A DNA stretch of 64,000 nucleotides from Bradyrhizobium sp. BR 10289. GTDB lineage: Bacteria > Pseudomonadota > Alphaproteobacteria > Rhizobiales > Xanthobacteraceae. Below the pieces are notes generated by a model. The model saw nothing but the letters and a program-made list of their open reading frames with translations. It ran no database searches and had not been told where the DNA came from. Of the stretch, positions 17,910-26,251 are shown one piece after another (the first letter of the stretch is position 1; each line of letters starts with the position of its first letter). Location of the stretch: the NCBI RefSeq assembly GCF_019455385.1, contig NZ_JACOFR010000002.1, positions 580,735-644,734 of the forward strand. The letters run 5' to 3'. The position numbers and the translations under genes were made by a program.

Positions 17910-19198
17910 CCATTCCAGATGCGGCCGGGCCCCGCTGCTTCTGCCGGGATTGTCTGGCCGATCTGGACACGGGTTTGCGGCGTTGCTCGGCCTGCGGTTC
18001 CCCTCGCCTCGTCCGCCACCGGGCGCTGGCAAGCCTGACCATCGCCCATATCGACTGCGACGCCTTCTACGCGACGGTCGAGAAGCGCGACAATCCTGAG
18101 ATCGCCGACAAGCCCGTCATCATCGGCGGCGGCAAGCGCGGCGTGGTGTCGGCCGCCTGCTATATCGCCCGCACCTACGGCGTCCGCTCGGCGATGCCAA
18201 TGTTCAAGGCGCTCGAAGCCTGCCCGCACGCCACCGTGATCCGCCCAGACATGGCCAAGTACGTCCGCGTCGGCCGCGAGGTGCGCCAGGCGATGCAGGC
18301 GCTCACGCCGCTGGTCGAGCCGCTCTCGATCGACGAGGCCTTTCTGGATCTCTCCGGCACCGAGCGGGTGCACGGCATGATCCCGGCCAAAGTGCTTGCG
18401 CGCTTTGCCCGCGACGTCGAGCGCGACGTCGGCATCACCGTCTCGGTCGGCCTGTCCTGCAACAAGTTCCTTGCAAAAATCGCCTCCGACCTCGACAAGC
18501 CGCGCGGCTTCGCCGCGCTTGATCAAGAGGAAGCGCGCGAGATGCTGGCTTCGAGGCCGGTCGGCTTCATCTTCGGCGTCGGCCCTGCGACGCAGGAGCG
18601 CCTCATGCAGCGCGGCTTTCGCATCATCGCCGACCTGCAAAAGGCCGACGAGATCGAGCTGATGCGGCAGTTTCCGAGCGATGGCCGCCGGCTGTGGCGG
18701 CTCGCCCGCGGCATCGATGACCGCCGCGTTGAGCCGGACCGCGGCGCCAAGACCATTTCCAGCGAAACCACCTTCGAGACCGACATCCGCGACTTCGCGA
18801 CGCTGGAGAAGATTCTTTGGCGGCTGTGCGAGAAGACGTCGTCGCGCCTCAAGAGCAGCGAGCTCGCCGGCTGCACCGTCACACTTAAGCTGAAGACCGC
18901 CGATTTCCGCCAGCGCACCCGCTCGCAATCGATCGCAGCGCCGACGCAGCTTGCCGCAAAGATCTTCTCGATCTGCCGCGAGATGCTCGCCAAGGAAATC
19001 GACGGCACCGCCTTCCGCCTGATGGGCGCCGGCGTCAGCGCGCTGCGCGAGGGCTCGGCCTCCGACGACACCGACATGCTCGACCGCCGCGCCGCCCACG
19101 CCGAACGCGCGGTCGACAGCCTGCGCAAGAAGTTCGGCAACGCGGCCGTGATCCGCGGCATCGCCTATGACGGGCCGGAGAAAGCCGAGCGGGAGTAA
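17906..19198 (+). CDS. dinB: DNA polymerase IV (Y-family) with N-terminal zinc-ribbon-like segment
   Basis: A 430-residue translesion polymerase. Palm-domain metal ligands are in HIDCDAFYATVE (D50) and SIDEAFLDLSG (D143/E144), with a little-finger domain after residue about 280. Unlike E. coli DinB, it has an N-terminal 45-residue extension with a cysteine pattern (CFCRDC at 11-16 and CSAC at 27-30) that looks like a zinc ribbon. The start is GTG overlapping the DUF3572 stop. No beta-clamp-binding sequence was examined at the C-terminus. Its last ~35 codons recur, diverged, at 23403-23508. Confidence 0.95.
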   Translation: MTIPDAAGPRCFCRDCLADLDTGLRRCSACGSPRLVRHRALASLTIAHIDCDAFYATVEKRDNPEIADKPVIIGGGKRGVVSAACYIARTYGVRSAMPMFKALEACPHATVIRPDMAKYVRVGREVRQAMQALTPLVEPLSIDEAFLDLSGTERVHGMIPAKVLARFARDVERDVGITVSVGLSCNKFLAKIASDLDKPRGFAALDQEEAREMLASRPVGFIFGVGPATQERLMQRGFRIIADLQKADEIELMRQFPSDGRRLWRLARGIDDRRVEPDRGAKTISSETTFETDIRDFATLEKILWRLCEKTSSRLKSSELAGCTVTLKLKTADFRQRTRSQSIAAPTQLAAKIFSICREMLAKEIDGTAFRLMGAGVSALREGSASDDTDMLDRRAAHAERAVDSLRKKFGNAAVIRGIAYDGPEKAERE

Positions 19199-19225
19199 TC
19201 TGGCTGCGACGAAAGTCCCCAATCC

Positions 19226-19324
19226 GTCATCCTGAGGTGCGAGCCTTGCGAGCCTCGAAGGATGCACGGCCGAGCTGTCAGTCGGGCCGTTCATCCTTCG
19301 AGGCCTCCGGCACCTCAGGATGAC
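19226..19324. repeat. Long palindromic intergenic repeat (CATCCT type)
   Basis: A perfect 15-bp outer inverted repeat (GTCATCCTGAGGTGC at 19226-19240 with its complement at 19310-19324) encloses a 12-bp inner one (CCTCGAAGGATG at 19254-19265 with its complement at 19292-19303). It lies just after dinB. The long stem would fold tightly in RNA and could end dinB transcription. Confidence 0.75.
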
Positions 19325-19357
19325 GGGAGGCGCCGTAAGAAATAACAGGGATTGACC

Positions 19358-19759
19358 GTGACAGGCGAACGCGACCTCGATGCACTGCTGAAACAGATGA
19401 AACCGCAGATGCAGCCGGGCACCTTCGTGTTCTGCACCATCGCCGCCGATGCCCGCATTCCGGCAGCCCTCAATCCACTGCTGACATTCCGCGAGCAGGA
19501 AGGAACGACGCTCGTGGTTCTGCGTGAAGAAGCCGAAGCGGCAGGATTTGACCATGCATTCCCCTCGTGCCTGATCACGCTGACGGTCCACTCCGCACTT
19601 GATGCCGTGGGATTCCTGGCGGCCATCACCGCGCGTCTCGCCGCAGCCGGCATCAGTGTCAACGCCGTGTCAGCTTTTCATCACGATCACCTCTTCGTGC
19701 CTCACGACAGGGCCGATGAAGCAATGGTTCTGTTACAAAATATGAGCGGGCCGAATTGA
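19358..19759 (+). CDS. ACT domain-containing protein
   Basis: A 133-residue small ligand-binding protein with tandem ACT-like folds. The C-terminal half shows the ACT pattern (LTVHSALDAVGFLAAITARLAAAGISVNAVSAFHHDHLFVPHDRADEAMVLL). ACT domains usually bind amino acids and regulate enzymes; no catalytic partner is adjacent. I chose GTG at 19358, seven bases after ACAGGG; a TTG two codons upstream is too close to that site. It sits just after the palindromic repeat that follows dinB. Confidence 0.8.
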   Translation: MTGERDLDALLKQMKPQMQPGTFVFCTIAADARIPAALNPLLTFREQEGTTLVVLREEAEAAGFDHAFPSCLITLTVHSALDAVGFLAAITARLAAAGISVNAVSAFHHDHLFVPHDRADEAMVLLQNMSGPN

Positions 19760-19878
19760 GCCGAGGCTGTGTCCTCAAGAGCAACTGATCGTCCGATGTC
19801 TGCTCCCCCCACAGCGGCGGAAAACAGACGTCCCCCGTGATCGCAAGGACCATGCGCAGATTGCACAGACCCTACAAG

Positions 19879-20772
19879 CTACTGAATCACTCGGCCCGCC
19901 CGACGCAGAACTTCAGGCGGTACCGTCAGGCCCAGGCGGCGCGCAGGACGCATGTCCACCACAAGGTCGGGGCAGCGCAGGGTCTCGATCGGCAGCTCGG
20001 TTGCAGTATCGCCGTCAAGGAGCCGGCTCACTTGCCACGCCATGCGATGGGCGGCTTGCCCGAGCGAGGTTCCGTAGCTCAGAAGGCCGCCTGCCCCGGC
20101 CTGGTCCAGCGCCAGCAGGGCCGGTAGATTTTGCGACAGAGCACGCTCGGCAATCTGGGCGGCGTGCACGCCGATGATCGGGTTTTCCAGCGCAACAAGC
20201 GCCTGCGTGCCATATTCCCGCATCCTGGCGAAAGCCATCTGCAGATCAGGCTCAGCCCCGCCGACACGCACGTCGATTGCGCGTAGACCGGCTTCCTGCG
20301 CGGCGCGCATGCTGGCACTGCGAAGACAATCGGAGACGGCTGCGTCGGACAGATAGGCGATCCTCGCAAGGTCCGGCTTGACCGAGCGCAGCAGCGCGAT
20401 CTGAGCCGCCGCTTGGCCGACGTCAAAGGTCGTGACGCCGGTCATGTTCCGGAGGGGATCGCCCGAAGGACTCGCAAGGTCGTCACCGGCGGGCTCCACG
20501 ACTACCGAATAGACAATCGGAATCTTGGCCGAAGCAGCTCTTGCTGCGCGCGCGGTCACCGCTCCGACCGCCGCAATCAAATCGACGCGGAGGCGAGCCA
20601 TGTCCTGAGCGAATCCAGCGAGTCTTGTCGAGTCACCATGGGCGATCCGCTCGTGGAACACGACGTTTTCGCCCTCGACCAGGCCGCGCTCGCGCATGCC
20701 ATCCTTAAATCGCGCCACCGGTGGAGCCCCGCCGGCTGCCATGATGCCCACAACATGCACACGATCGCGCAT
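19879..20772 (-). CDS. ABC-transporter substrate-binding-like protein (ABC_sub_bind family), no signal peptide
   Basis: A 297-residue protein resembling the ABC_sub_bind/DUF534 periplasmic-binding fold (VHVVGIMAAGGAPPVARFKDGMRERGLVEGENVVF, IPIVYSVVVEPAGDDL, ...PAKRIAYLSD-type core). It begins directly with the fold and shows no signal peptide, which is unusual for this family. An ABC permease and ATPase are not nearby. The ATG at 20772 has GGAGG eight bases upstream; a GTG immediately before it is an alternative. It follows a TTT-type binding protein in the same direction, so the two may be cotranscribed. Confidence 0.78.
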   Translation of the reverse strand: MRDRVHVVGIMAAGGAPPVARFKDGMRERGLVEGENVVFHERIAHGDSTRLAGFAQDMARLRVDLIAAVGAVTARAARAASAKIPIVYSVVVEPAGDDLASPSGDPLRNMTGVTTFDVGQAAAQIALLRSVKPDLARIAYLSDAAVSDCLRSASMRAAQEAGLRAIDVRVGGAEPDLQMAFARMREYGTQALVALENPIIGVHAAQIAERALSQNLPALLALDQAGAGGLLSYGTSLGQAAHRMAWQVSRLLDGDTATELPIETLRCPDLVVDMRPARRLGLTVPPEVLRRAGRVIQ

Positions 20773-20796
20773 CACGATATCCTCCGGCCGAGCGTG

Positions 20797-21777
20797 TCAA
20801 TTTGCCTTGATGGCGGCATCGCGGATGACCTTGGACCATTTCGCACTTTCGGTGCGAAACAGCTTCGCGGAGTCCTCCGGTGTGGTACCGACCACCGTGA
20901 ACCCAAGGGCTGCCATTTTCTCCTTGATGTCGGGGAGCGTCATGGCGCGAGTGATCTCGCGGTTGAGCAGCGCGATGACCTCGTTGGGCGTCCCGGCCGG
21001 AACGACAAACGCAAACCAGCCCTCCCCCTGAATCTGTGGGTATCCGGCTTCGGCCGTATCAGGCACTTCGGGCAGCGCCGACGATCGCGTTTGGCTGGTG
21101 ACGGCGAGCGCACGCAGTTTTCCTTCGTGGATATGCGGTACCGCGGGCGGTAATGACGTGAACGCGATCGGCGTCTGACCCGCCAACGTCGAGCCAACCG
21201 CCTGGCCCGCGCTGTTGAAAGGGACATGCACAAGGTCGAGCCCCAACGACAGGCGAAACAGCTCGCCGATGAGATGTGGCGGCGTGCCGGTGCCGGGTGA
21301 CGCGAAGCTGTATTTCGTGCCGCCCGCCTTGATAAGCGCGACCAACTCGCTCAGATTCCTGGCCGCCAGCGAAGGATGGATTGTCACCACCGTGGGCGCA
21401 CTCACCGCCACCGTCACCGGCGCGAAATCCTTGTAGGGATCGTACGGCACCTTGTCATACATCGCCGGATTGACGACGATGTTCGGCGGTACGACGAGAA
21501 CGGTGTAGCCGTCGGCCGTGGCCCGCGCGCCTTGACCCATTCCGATGTTGCCCCCGGCACCGCCGACATTCTCGACATAGAACTGGTTTCCGAGCTGCTC
21601 GGAGAGCTTCTGGGCGGCAAGGCGGGCGAGGATGTCGGCTGGGCCGGCGGGCGCGTATGGCACCAGCAGACGCACCGGCCGGGCTGGATAGCTCTCCGCA
21701 ATCGCAAAGGACGACGACGCGGACGCGGCAATCGAGCCTGCGGTCAGTTGCAGAAATTGCCGACGCGATGGCTTCAT
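20797..21777 (-). CDS. Tripartite tricarboxylate transporter substrate-binding protein (Bug family)
   Basis: A 326-residue periplasmic binding protein. The N-terminus carries a twin-arginine-type signal (SRRQFLQLTAGSIAASASSSFAIAES). The Bug family features follow: RPVRLLVPYAPAGPADILARLAAQKLSE, NVGGAGGNIG and YDPYKDFAPVT. It would capture an organic anion for a TctA/TctB permease, which is absent here. ATG at 21777 has GAGGAGAAGG upstream. It is divergent from a LysR regulator, its likely controller. Confidence 0.92.
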   Translation of the reverse strand: MKPSRRQFLQLTAGSIAASASSSFAIAESYPARPVRLLVPYAPAGPADILARLAAQKLSEQLGNQFYVENVGGAGGNIGMGQGARATADGYTVLVVPPNIVVNPAMYDKVPYDPYKDFAPVTVAVSAPTVVTIHPSLAARNLSELVALIKAGGTKYSFASPGTGTPPHLIGELFRLSLGLDLVHVPFNSAGQAVGSTLAGQTPIAFTSLPPAVPHIHEGKLRALAVTSQTRSSALPEVPDTAEAGYPQIQGEGWFAFVVPAGTPNEVIALLNREITRAMTLPDIKEKMAALGFTVVGTTPEDSAKLFRTESAKWSKVIRDAAIKAN

Positions 21778-21853
21778 GACCCTTCTCCTCGATCGGACAA
21801 GCCTGTCTATCGCTCGGGTAAAAGTTCAGCTATTATATGTGTCGAGCAAAAAT

Positions 21854-21871
21854 CATATCGAAAGCGATATG
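21854..21871. promoter_or_regulatory. Inverted repeat at the LysR gene start
   Basis: CATATCG (21854-21860) and CGATATG (21865-21871) form a perfect 7-base inverted repeat with spacer AAAG. It overlaps the upstream candidate start codon (21869) and lies four bases before the chosen start. It may be an autoregulatory operator or an mRNA hairpin limiting translation. Confidence 0.45.
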
Positions 21872-21874
21872 GTA

Positions 21875-22792
21875 ATGGAGCTACGACATCTCCGGCATTT
21901 TGTTGCCGTCGCCGAAGAAGGGCATATTACGCGGGCAGCCGAGCGGCTCGGTATGCAGCAGCCGCCGCTTAGCCAACGTATCAAGGCGATCGAAGCCGAG
22001 CTGGATGTTCAGCTGTTTCGGCGCAAGGCCCGCGGCGTCGAACTGACCGAAGCCGGCCAGGTATTCCTCGATCGAGCGCGGGCGACGCTTGCGCAGTACG
22101 ACGGCGCGTTCGAAGCCACGCGCAGCGCGGCGCGCGGCGAGCAGGGCCGCCTCTGCGTGGGCATTGTTCCGACCACACCGTTTCATCCTTTTGTGCCGTC
22201 CATCATTCGGGCGTTTCGTACGGCCTACCCGCTGGTCTCGCTAACGCTCGATGAGTGCCTCGGCCAGGAGGCGCTCCAGCGCCTGAGCGATGGGCAGATG
22301 GACGTTGCCTTTCTGCGCGCCCCCGTCGAATCGCAGAAGCTCGTCGTCAATCCGTTGCTGGTAGAGCCAATGGTGGTCGCCTTGCCGAGCGATCACGCGC
22401 TGGCGCGGGGCGATCGTGGCCGCGGGGCTCTTGCATTGAAGGACCTTGCCGACCAGACATTCATTATCTACGCGCGCCAGCTTGGGCCAGCGTTTTATGA
22501 GGCGACGATGACGGCCTGCATGAAGGCGGGGTTCACCCCTCGTCTTGGCCAGGAAGCGCCTCGAATTATATCGGCGCTGAGCCTGGTCGCCGTCGGGCTC
22601 GGGATCTCACTGGTTCCGGCGTGCATGCAGCGTATGACAATGGACGGTGTCGCGTACCGGCCGATCAAAGGCGGCGGTCAACCGAAAGCGGTGTTGAACC
22701 TCGCGTCGCGCCGCGGCGAACCGTCGCCGGTCGTTCGCAATTTCGTAGGCTTGGTGCGGCGAGCAGCACGGAATTTTCCGAGCGGGTCTTGA
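21875..22792 (+). CDS. LysR family transcriptional regulator
   Basis: A 305-residue LysR-type regulator. The N-terminal winged HTH is clear (MELRHLRHFVAVAEEGHITRAAERLGMQQPPLSQRIKAIEAELDVQLFRR). The effector domain (residues about 90-295) is of the CatR/CbnR-like type, with IISALSLVAVGLGISLVP. Such regulators respond to aromatic or organic-acid ligands. It is divergent from the TTT binding-protein gene, which it probably regulates. The ATG at 21875 begins the standard HTH; an ATG at 21869 is possible. Confidence 0.92.
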   Translation: MELRHLRHFVAVAEEGHITRAAERLGMQQPPLSQRIKAIEAELDVQLFRRKARGVELTEAGQVFLDRARATLAQYDGAFEATRSAARGEQGRLCVGIVPTTPFHPFVPSIIRAFRTAYPLVSLTLDECLGQEALQRLSDGQMDVAFLRAPVESQKLVVNPLLVEPMVVALPSDHALARGDRGRGALALKDLADQTFIIYARQLGPAFYEATMTACMKAGFTPRLGQEAPRIISALSLVAVGLGISLVPACMQRMTMDGVAYRPIKGGGQPKAVLNLASRRGEPSPVVRNFVGLVRRAARNFPSGS

Positions 22793-22937
22793 GGATCGGC
22801 GCAATGGAAGGTCTGCTTCGGATCAATTCGGCAAAACTCATGTGAGCAAGATAGCTCTGCTGACAGACGGATAGCGCCCGCCGCCTCGCCGCCTCCCAGA
22901 GCATGCTCTAGCCTGTAGCGAGACGGCTGGCTTCGAT

Positions 22938-23357
22938 TCAAGGAGACAGCTCATGACGGTGATCGACAACCACCGCCTCGATCTCGATCAGCCATTCCGA
23001 CGCGGCGAGCGCGGAGACGCCGACCAGGGTCGAGGCCGGGGGCTCCATGCCTTCGAAGAAGGCCGAGCGGGCCTTGCCGATGATCGGGCGCAGCTCCGGC
23101 TTGTAGCCGACCACGAAGGTCGTGACCTTGACGATGTTGGCGTAGGTGGCGCCGGCCGCCTTCAGCGCGCGACCGAGATTCTGCATCACCTGCGTGGTCT
23201 GCGGGGCGAGATCGCCCTCGCCGACGATGCGTCCCTCCTCGTCCACCGACACCTGGCCGGAGGTGTAGATCGTCCGCGCGCCGGTGGCGGTCACAACGTG
23301 GAAATAAGCAGGATTGTGGTGCAGGCCGCAGGGGCGGAGATGATCGAGCTTGGGCAT
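22938..23357 (-). CDS. RidA family protein, copy 1
   Basis: A 139-residue Rid/YjgF protein (enamine/imine deaminase-like fold). Characteristic segments are TIYTSGQVSVDEEGRIVGEGDLAPQTTQVMQNLGRALKAAGATYANIVKVTTFVVG and RPIIGKARSAFF. The catalytic Arg of canonical RidA would lie near the STLVGVSALA segment, where no Arg is seen, so it may not be a classical enamine deaminase. It is a close paralogue of the gene at 27912-28313. The C-terminus differs (VVVDHRHELSP against IAVAD). ATG at 23357. Immediately upstream lies the dinB-tail fragment. Confidence 0.9.
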   Translation of the reverse strand: MPKLDHLRPCGLHHNPAYFHVVTATGARTIYTSGQVSVDEEGRIVGEGDLAPQTTQVMQNLGRALKAAGATYANIVKVTTFVVGYKPELRPIIGKARSAFFEGMEPPASTLVGVSALAASEWLIEIEAVVVDHRHELSP

Positions 23358-23402
23358 GGTGCTTGCCTGCCGGAGTTTATGGTTGGGAGAGAGCTTAGCC
23401 GG

Positions 23403-23508
23403 AGACCGCGCCGAGCGCGCGGTCGACACTTTGCGCAAGAAATTCGGCAGCGCCGCGGTGATCCGCGGCATTGCCTATGACGGGCCGGAGAAGGCGGAGC
23501 GGGAATGA
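23403..23508 (+). pseudogene. Duplicated 3' fragment of dinB
   Basis: Read in the plus direction this encodes AERAVDTLRKKFGSAAVIRG followed by IAYDGPEKAERE and a TGA stop. That is nearly identical to the C-terminus of the dinB gene at 17906-19198 (RAVDSLRKKFGNAAVIRGIAYDGPEKAERE). The following bases (atctggc-gcgac-ga) are also shared. No start or polymerase domain is present. Its 5' edge abuts the upstream region of ridA copy 1, with the break at about 23398-23403. It is a truncated, inactive remnant marking a rearrangement. Confidence 0.88.
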
Positions 23509-23603
23509 TCTGGCGACGAGATTGCACAGCGCGCCCCGAATGAACGCTTAGCAGTCAGCTCTGCCGTCGGGCGTTCGGACATGCAATCCAAACGTCGACC
23601 GCT

Positions 23604-24374
23604 TCAGCTTTGTACGGCCATGCTGCGCGCAACCGCAGCGGCGCTGATACCCTCGAGAGCGAGCCCATATCCTGTTCCCTCGTCGATCAGGCGACGGAGC
23701 TGCTGGGTGAGAGCAATGCGCGTATACCGGCCTGTCAGCGGCGGCAGCGCGGCGATCCCGTCGGCGATCTCGTGGGCACGGGCGAGCAGACGGTCGGCTG
23801 GCACGATTTCATTCACGGCGCCGTAGTTCTTCGCCGTCTCGGCGTCGAGCACCTGCCGGGTCAGCAGGAAGTACCGACCGCGGATCGATCCGATCACATG
23901 CGGCCAAAGGATGTGTACGCCGTCTCCAGGCACGATGCCGAACTCGAAGTGCGGTTTGTCCTGGAATACCGTGTCGGGTGTCGCGAGAACGATATCGGTC
24001 AGGAGAGCGTATTCGCTGTGGAGCAGCACCGGGCCGTTCAAGGCGGTGATCATCGGCACCTCGATGTCGAGGATGTTGGAGAGCACCTTGCGACCCTCGC
24101 GCAGGATCTTGTCGTAACCCTCGGGCGTAAAGAAATCGAAGCCCTCGGGATTGATCGCATCCATGAAGGCGTCGCCCGAACCGGTCAGGATAACGACCCG
24201 ATTCTCCCGGTCCTCTCCGATCTGATGGAACAGATCCACGAACTGCTCGTGGGTGTGACCGTTGAATACCAGCTTGCCACCATCGGTGTGCAGCACGACT
24301 TCCAGTACGCCGTTATCCTTGCGCATCAGGCGGACGTTCGGGAAAGCGTCGCGATAGGTGTCGAATTTGGCCAT
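23604..24374 (-). CDS. Crotonase-fold hydrolase, 6-oxocamphor-hydrolase-like
   Basis: A 256-residue enoyl-CoA-hydratase/isomerase-superfamily protein. The C-terminal half (TPDTVFQDKPHFEFGIVPGD followed by GVHILWPHVIGSIRGRYFLL and TRQVLDAETAKNYGAVNEIV) strongly recalls 6-oxocamphor hydrolase, a crotonase that cleaves cyclic beta-diketones by retro-Claisen reaction without CoA. The LLHSEYALLTDIVLATPDTVFQD region has a His and Asp where that enzyme has catalytic ones, by memory rather than alignment. An acyl-CoA substrate remains possible. The ATG at 24374 has GAGG upstream. It follows the LysR gene at 24473-25372 in the same direction, about 100 bases away. Confidence 0.72.
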   Translation of the reverse strand: MAKFDTYRDAFPNVRLMRKDNGVLEVVLHTDGGKLVFNGHTHEQFVDLFHQIGEDRENRVVILTGSGDAFMDAINPEGFDFFTPEGYDKILREGRKVLSNILDIEVPMITALNGPVLLHSEYALLTDIVLATPDTVFQDKPHFEFGIVPGDGVHILWPHVIGSIRGRYFLLTRQVLDAETAKNYGAVNEIVPADRLLARAHEIADGIAALPPLTGRYTRIALTQQLRRLIDEGTGYGLALEGISAAAVARSMAVQS

Positions 24375-24472
24375 TGTACTGATCCTCGATTAAGGGCCGT
24401 CCGGAAGCGGCGGCGTGGGGATCAGCTACGCGGTTGTTGCCCGAGATGGACGACGGCACGAGGCAATAAGTC

Positions 24473-25372
24473 TTATGCTTGTTGGGAATAGGGAGGCGTC
24501 ATCGCCCGCTCCACGAAAGTGGCGAACTCGCGCGCCTTGGCACTGGCCATGCGACCTGCGGGAAACACGGCCCAGAGGTCGAGCGGCGGCAATTCCCAAT
24601 CCTTCAGGACGCGTTGCACTGTGCCACTAGCCAATTCAGGAGCGAACATCCAGTCGGACGCAATGGTCAGCCCCATATTGGCAAGCACCGCGGCCCTCAG
24701 GCCCTCGGCTGCGCTCACCCTGACGCGCCCTCGCACCGATACCGATGCCGCCGCGCCATCCCGGGTGAACGACCAGACGTTGGGAAGCTGGCTATAGATC
24801 ACCGCCTCGTGGGCCCCGAGATCGGCCGGGCTGTTAGGCTGGCCTGCGCGGGCGAGGTAATCGGGCGTCGCCAATACCGAGCGGCCCCCCGTCGCCAGCT
24901 TGCGCGCGATGGCCGAGGAATCGGCCAGCTCGCCCATTCGCAGCGACACATCGATACCTTCGGCGACCAGGTCGATGATGCGATCGTCGAGGATGACATC
25001 GATCTCAAGCTCTGGATGCTGGGCGAGAAAACGCGGCAGCAGCGGTACGATATGGAGCCGCGCAAAGGTTGTTGCGGCCGAGACACGCAGGCAGCCGGTG
25101 AGCCCTGCGCCGGCCCCTCGCGCGGCGAGCTCGGCCTCGTCGGCCTCCTGGATGGCGGCCTTGGCCCGTTCATAAAAGCGAAGCCCGGCCTCCGTCGGGC
25201 TCAATCCATGCGTCGTGCGGAGCAGGAGGCTGACCTGAAGCCGGCTTTCGAGCTGCGCAATGGTCTTCGAAACCGCGGGTTGCCCGACATTGAGCTGGCG
25301 TGCGGCAGCCGAGAACGAGCCCGTCTCGACCACGCGCACGAACGTTGCCATCGCTTGAAATCTGTCCACCAT
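24473..25372 (-). CDS. LysR family transcriptional regulator
   Basis: A 299-residue LysR regulator with an N-terminal HTH (MVDRFQAMATFVRVVETGSFSAAARQLNVGQPAVSKTIAQLESRLQVSLLLR) and an effector domain of the LrhA/YhaJ-like broad group (FLAQHPELEIDVILDDRIIDLVAEGIDVSLRMG). ATG at 25372 is preferred over the ATG one codon upstream because GGAGG lies four bases ahead of it. It is divergent from a peroxiredoxin/SDR operon starting at 25530, and reads into the crotonase gene. It probably controls one or both. Confidence 0.92.
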   Translation of the reverse strand: MVDRFQAMATFVRVVETGSFSAAARQLNVGQPAVSKTIAQLESRLQVSLLLRTTHGLSPTEAGLRFYERAKAAIQEADEAELAARGAGAGLTGCLRVSAATTFARLHIVPLLPRFLAQHPELEIDVILDDRIIDLVAEGIDVSLRMGELADSSAIARKLATGGRSVLATPDYLARAGQPNSPADLGAHEAVIYSQLPNVWSFTRDGAAASVSVRGRVRVSAAEGLRAAVLANMGLTIASDWMFAPELASGTVQRVLKDWELPPLDLWAVFPAGRMASAKAREFATFVERAMTPPYSQQA

Positions 25373-25529
25373 CATTCCTCCTGGGAATGATCGTTATCGC
25401 TCGAAGCCTGCTGCCCTGTCGAGCGGAAGGGATGCATTCTCGCGGCACATCAGCGAACGGATTGCAAGGCGCGCACTTCCTCACCACCGGGCACGACTGC
25501 CCGAATTCCAAGCTCCAGGGAGCAGAACG

Positions 25530-26204
25530 ATGTCTCTTCAAGCCAGGCTCGACGCATTCAAAGCCGAGTTTCAAGCCGGCAAGCCGCCCTACAACGTGCC
25601 GCGATCTGTGATCGAAACGATGCTGCGCGCGACAGCCGAGCTGGTTGCCAGCGGCGCCGCCGGCCACGCACTCAAGGCGGGCGACAGGGCGCCGGCCTTC
25701 ACCTTGAATGACCCCGATGGTCGGCCCGTTTCTTCGGCGGACCTGCTTGCCAGGGGGCCTTTGGTGGTCAGCTTCTATCGCGGCGTGTGGTGCCCGTATT
25801 GCAACATGGAGCTGCAGGCGCTCCAGGCCGCTTTGTCCGAGTTCGACAAGCTCGGCGCGAGTCTCGTCGCGATCTCGCCGCAGAGCGCGACCAACAGCCG
25901 CAAATCCGTGCGCCAAAACGCTCTTGGCTATCCGATACTGTCGGATCCTCACAATGATGTGGCAGCTGCGTTTGGCGTTCGTTATGCGCTGCCGGACTAT
26001 CTCGTCGACCTCTACAAGAGCCTCAAGAACGATCTCCCGGCATTCAATGGCGACCAGAGCTGGACGCTGCCTATGCCCGCGCGTTACGTGATCGGACAGG
26101 ATGGGACGATCCTCTACGCCGAGGTCAATCCGGACTACACCCGGCGCCCGGAGCCTGAGGACATGCTGCCGTTGATCCGGCGCGCTGTCGCGGTCTCGCA
26201 CTGA
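25530..26204 (+). CDS. Peroxiredoxin-like AhpC/TSA family protein
   Basis: A 224-residue thioredoxin-fold protein. The redox motif WCPYC lies at residues 87-91 (C88 and C91) in FYRGVWCPYCNMELQALQA. It belongs to the AhpC/TSA superfamily, but the CxxC pair makes it resemble thioredoxin-like or 2-Cys bacterioferritin-comigratory-type peroxiredoxins. It probably detoxifies peroxides or reduces a disulfide partner. It starts at ATG 25530 with GGGAGCAG before it and heads a short operon with two SDR genes. Confidence 0.88.
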   Translation: MSLQARLDAFKAEFQAGKPPYNVPRSVIETMLRATAELVASGAAGHALKAGDRAPAFTLNDPDGRPVSSADLLARGPLVVSFYRGVWCPYCNMELQALQAALSEFDKLGASLVAISPQSATNSRKSVRQNALGYPILSDPHNDVAAAFGVRYALPDYLVDLYKSLKNDLPAFNGDQSWTLPMPARYVIGQDGTILYAEVNPDYTRRPEPEDMLPLIRRAVAVSH

Positions 26205-26251
26205 CATAACGCCGCTGCTTCATCGCGGCCCGCCTCTCTGCGGAGTGTTCC

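Noticed and set aside
17648..19591. A 647-residue frame antisense to dinB
   Set aside because: It spans dinB, a palindromic repeat and the ACT gene in antisense, with no protein-like features.
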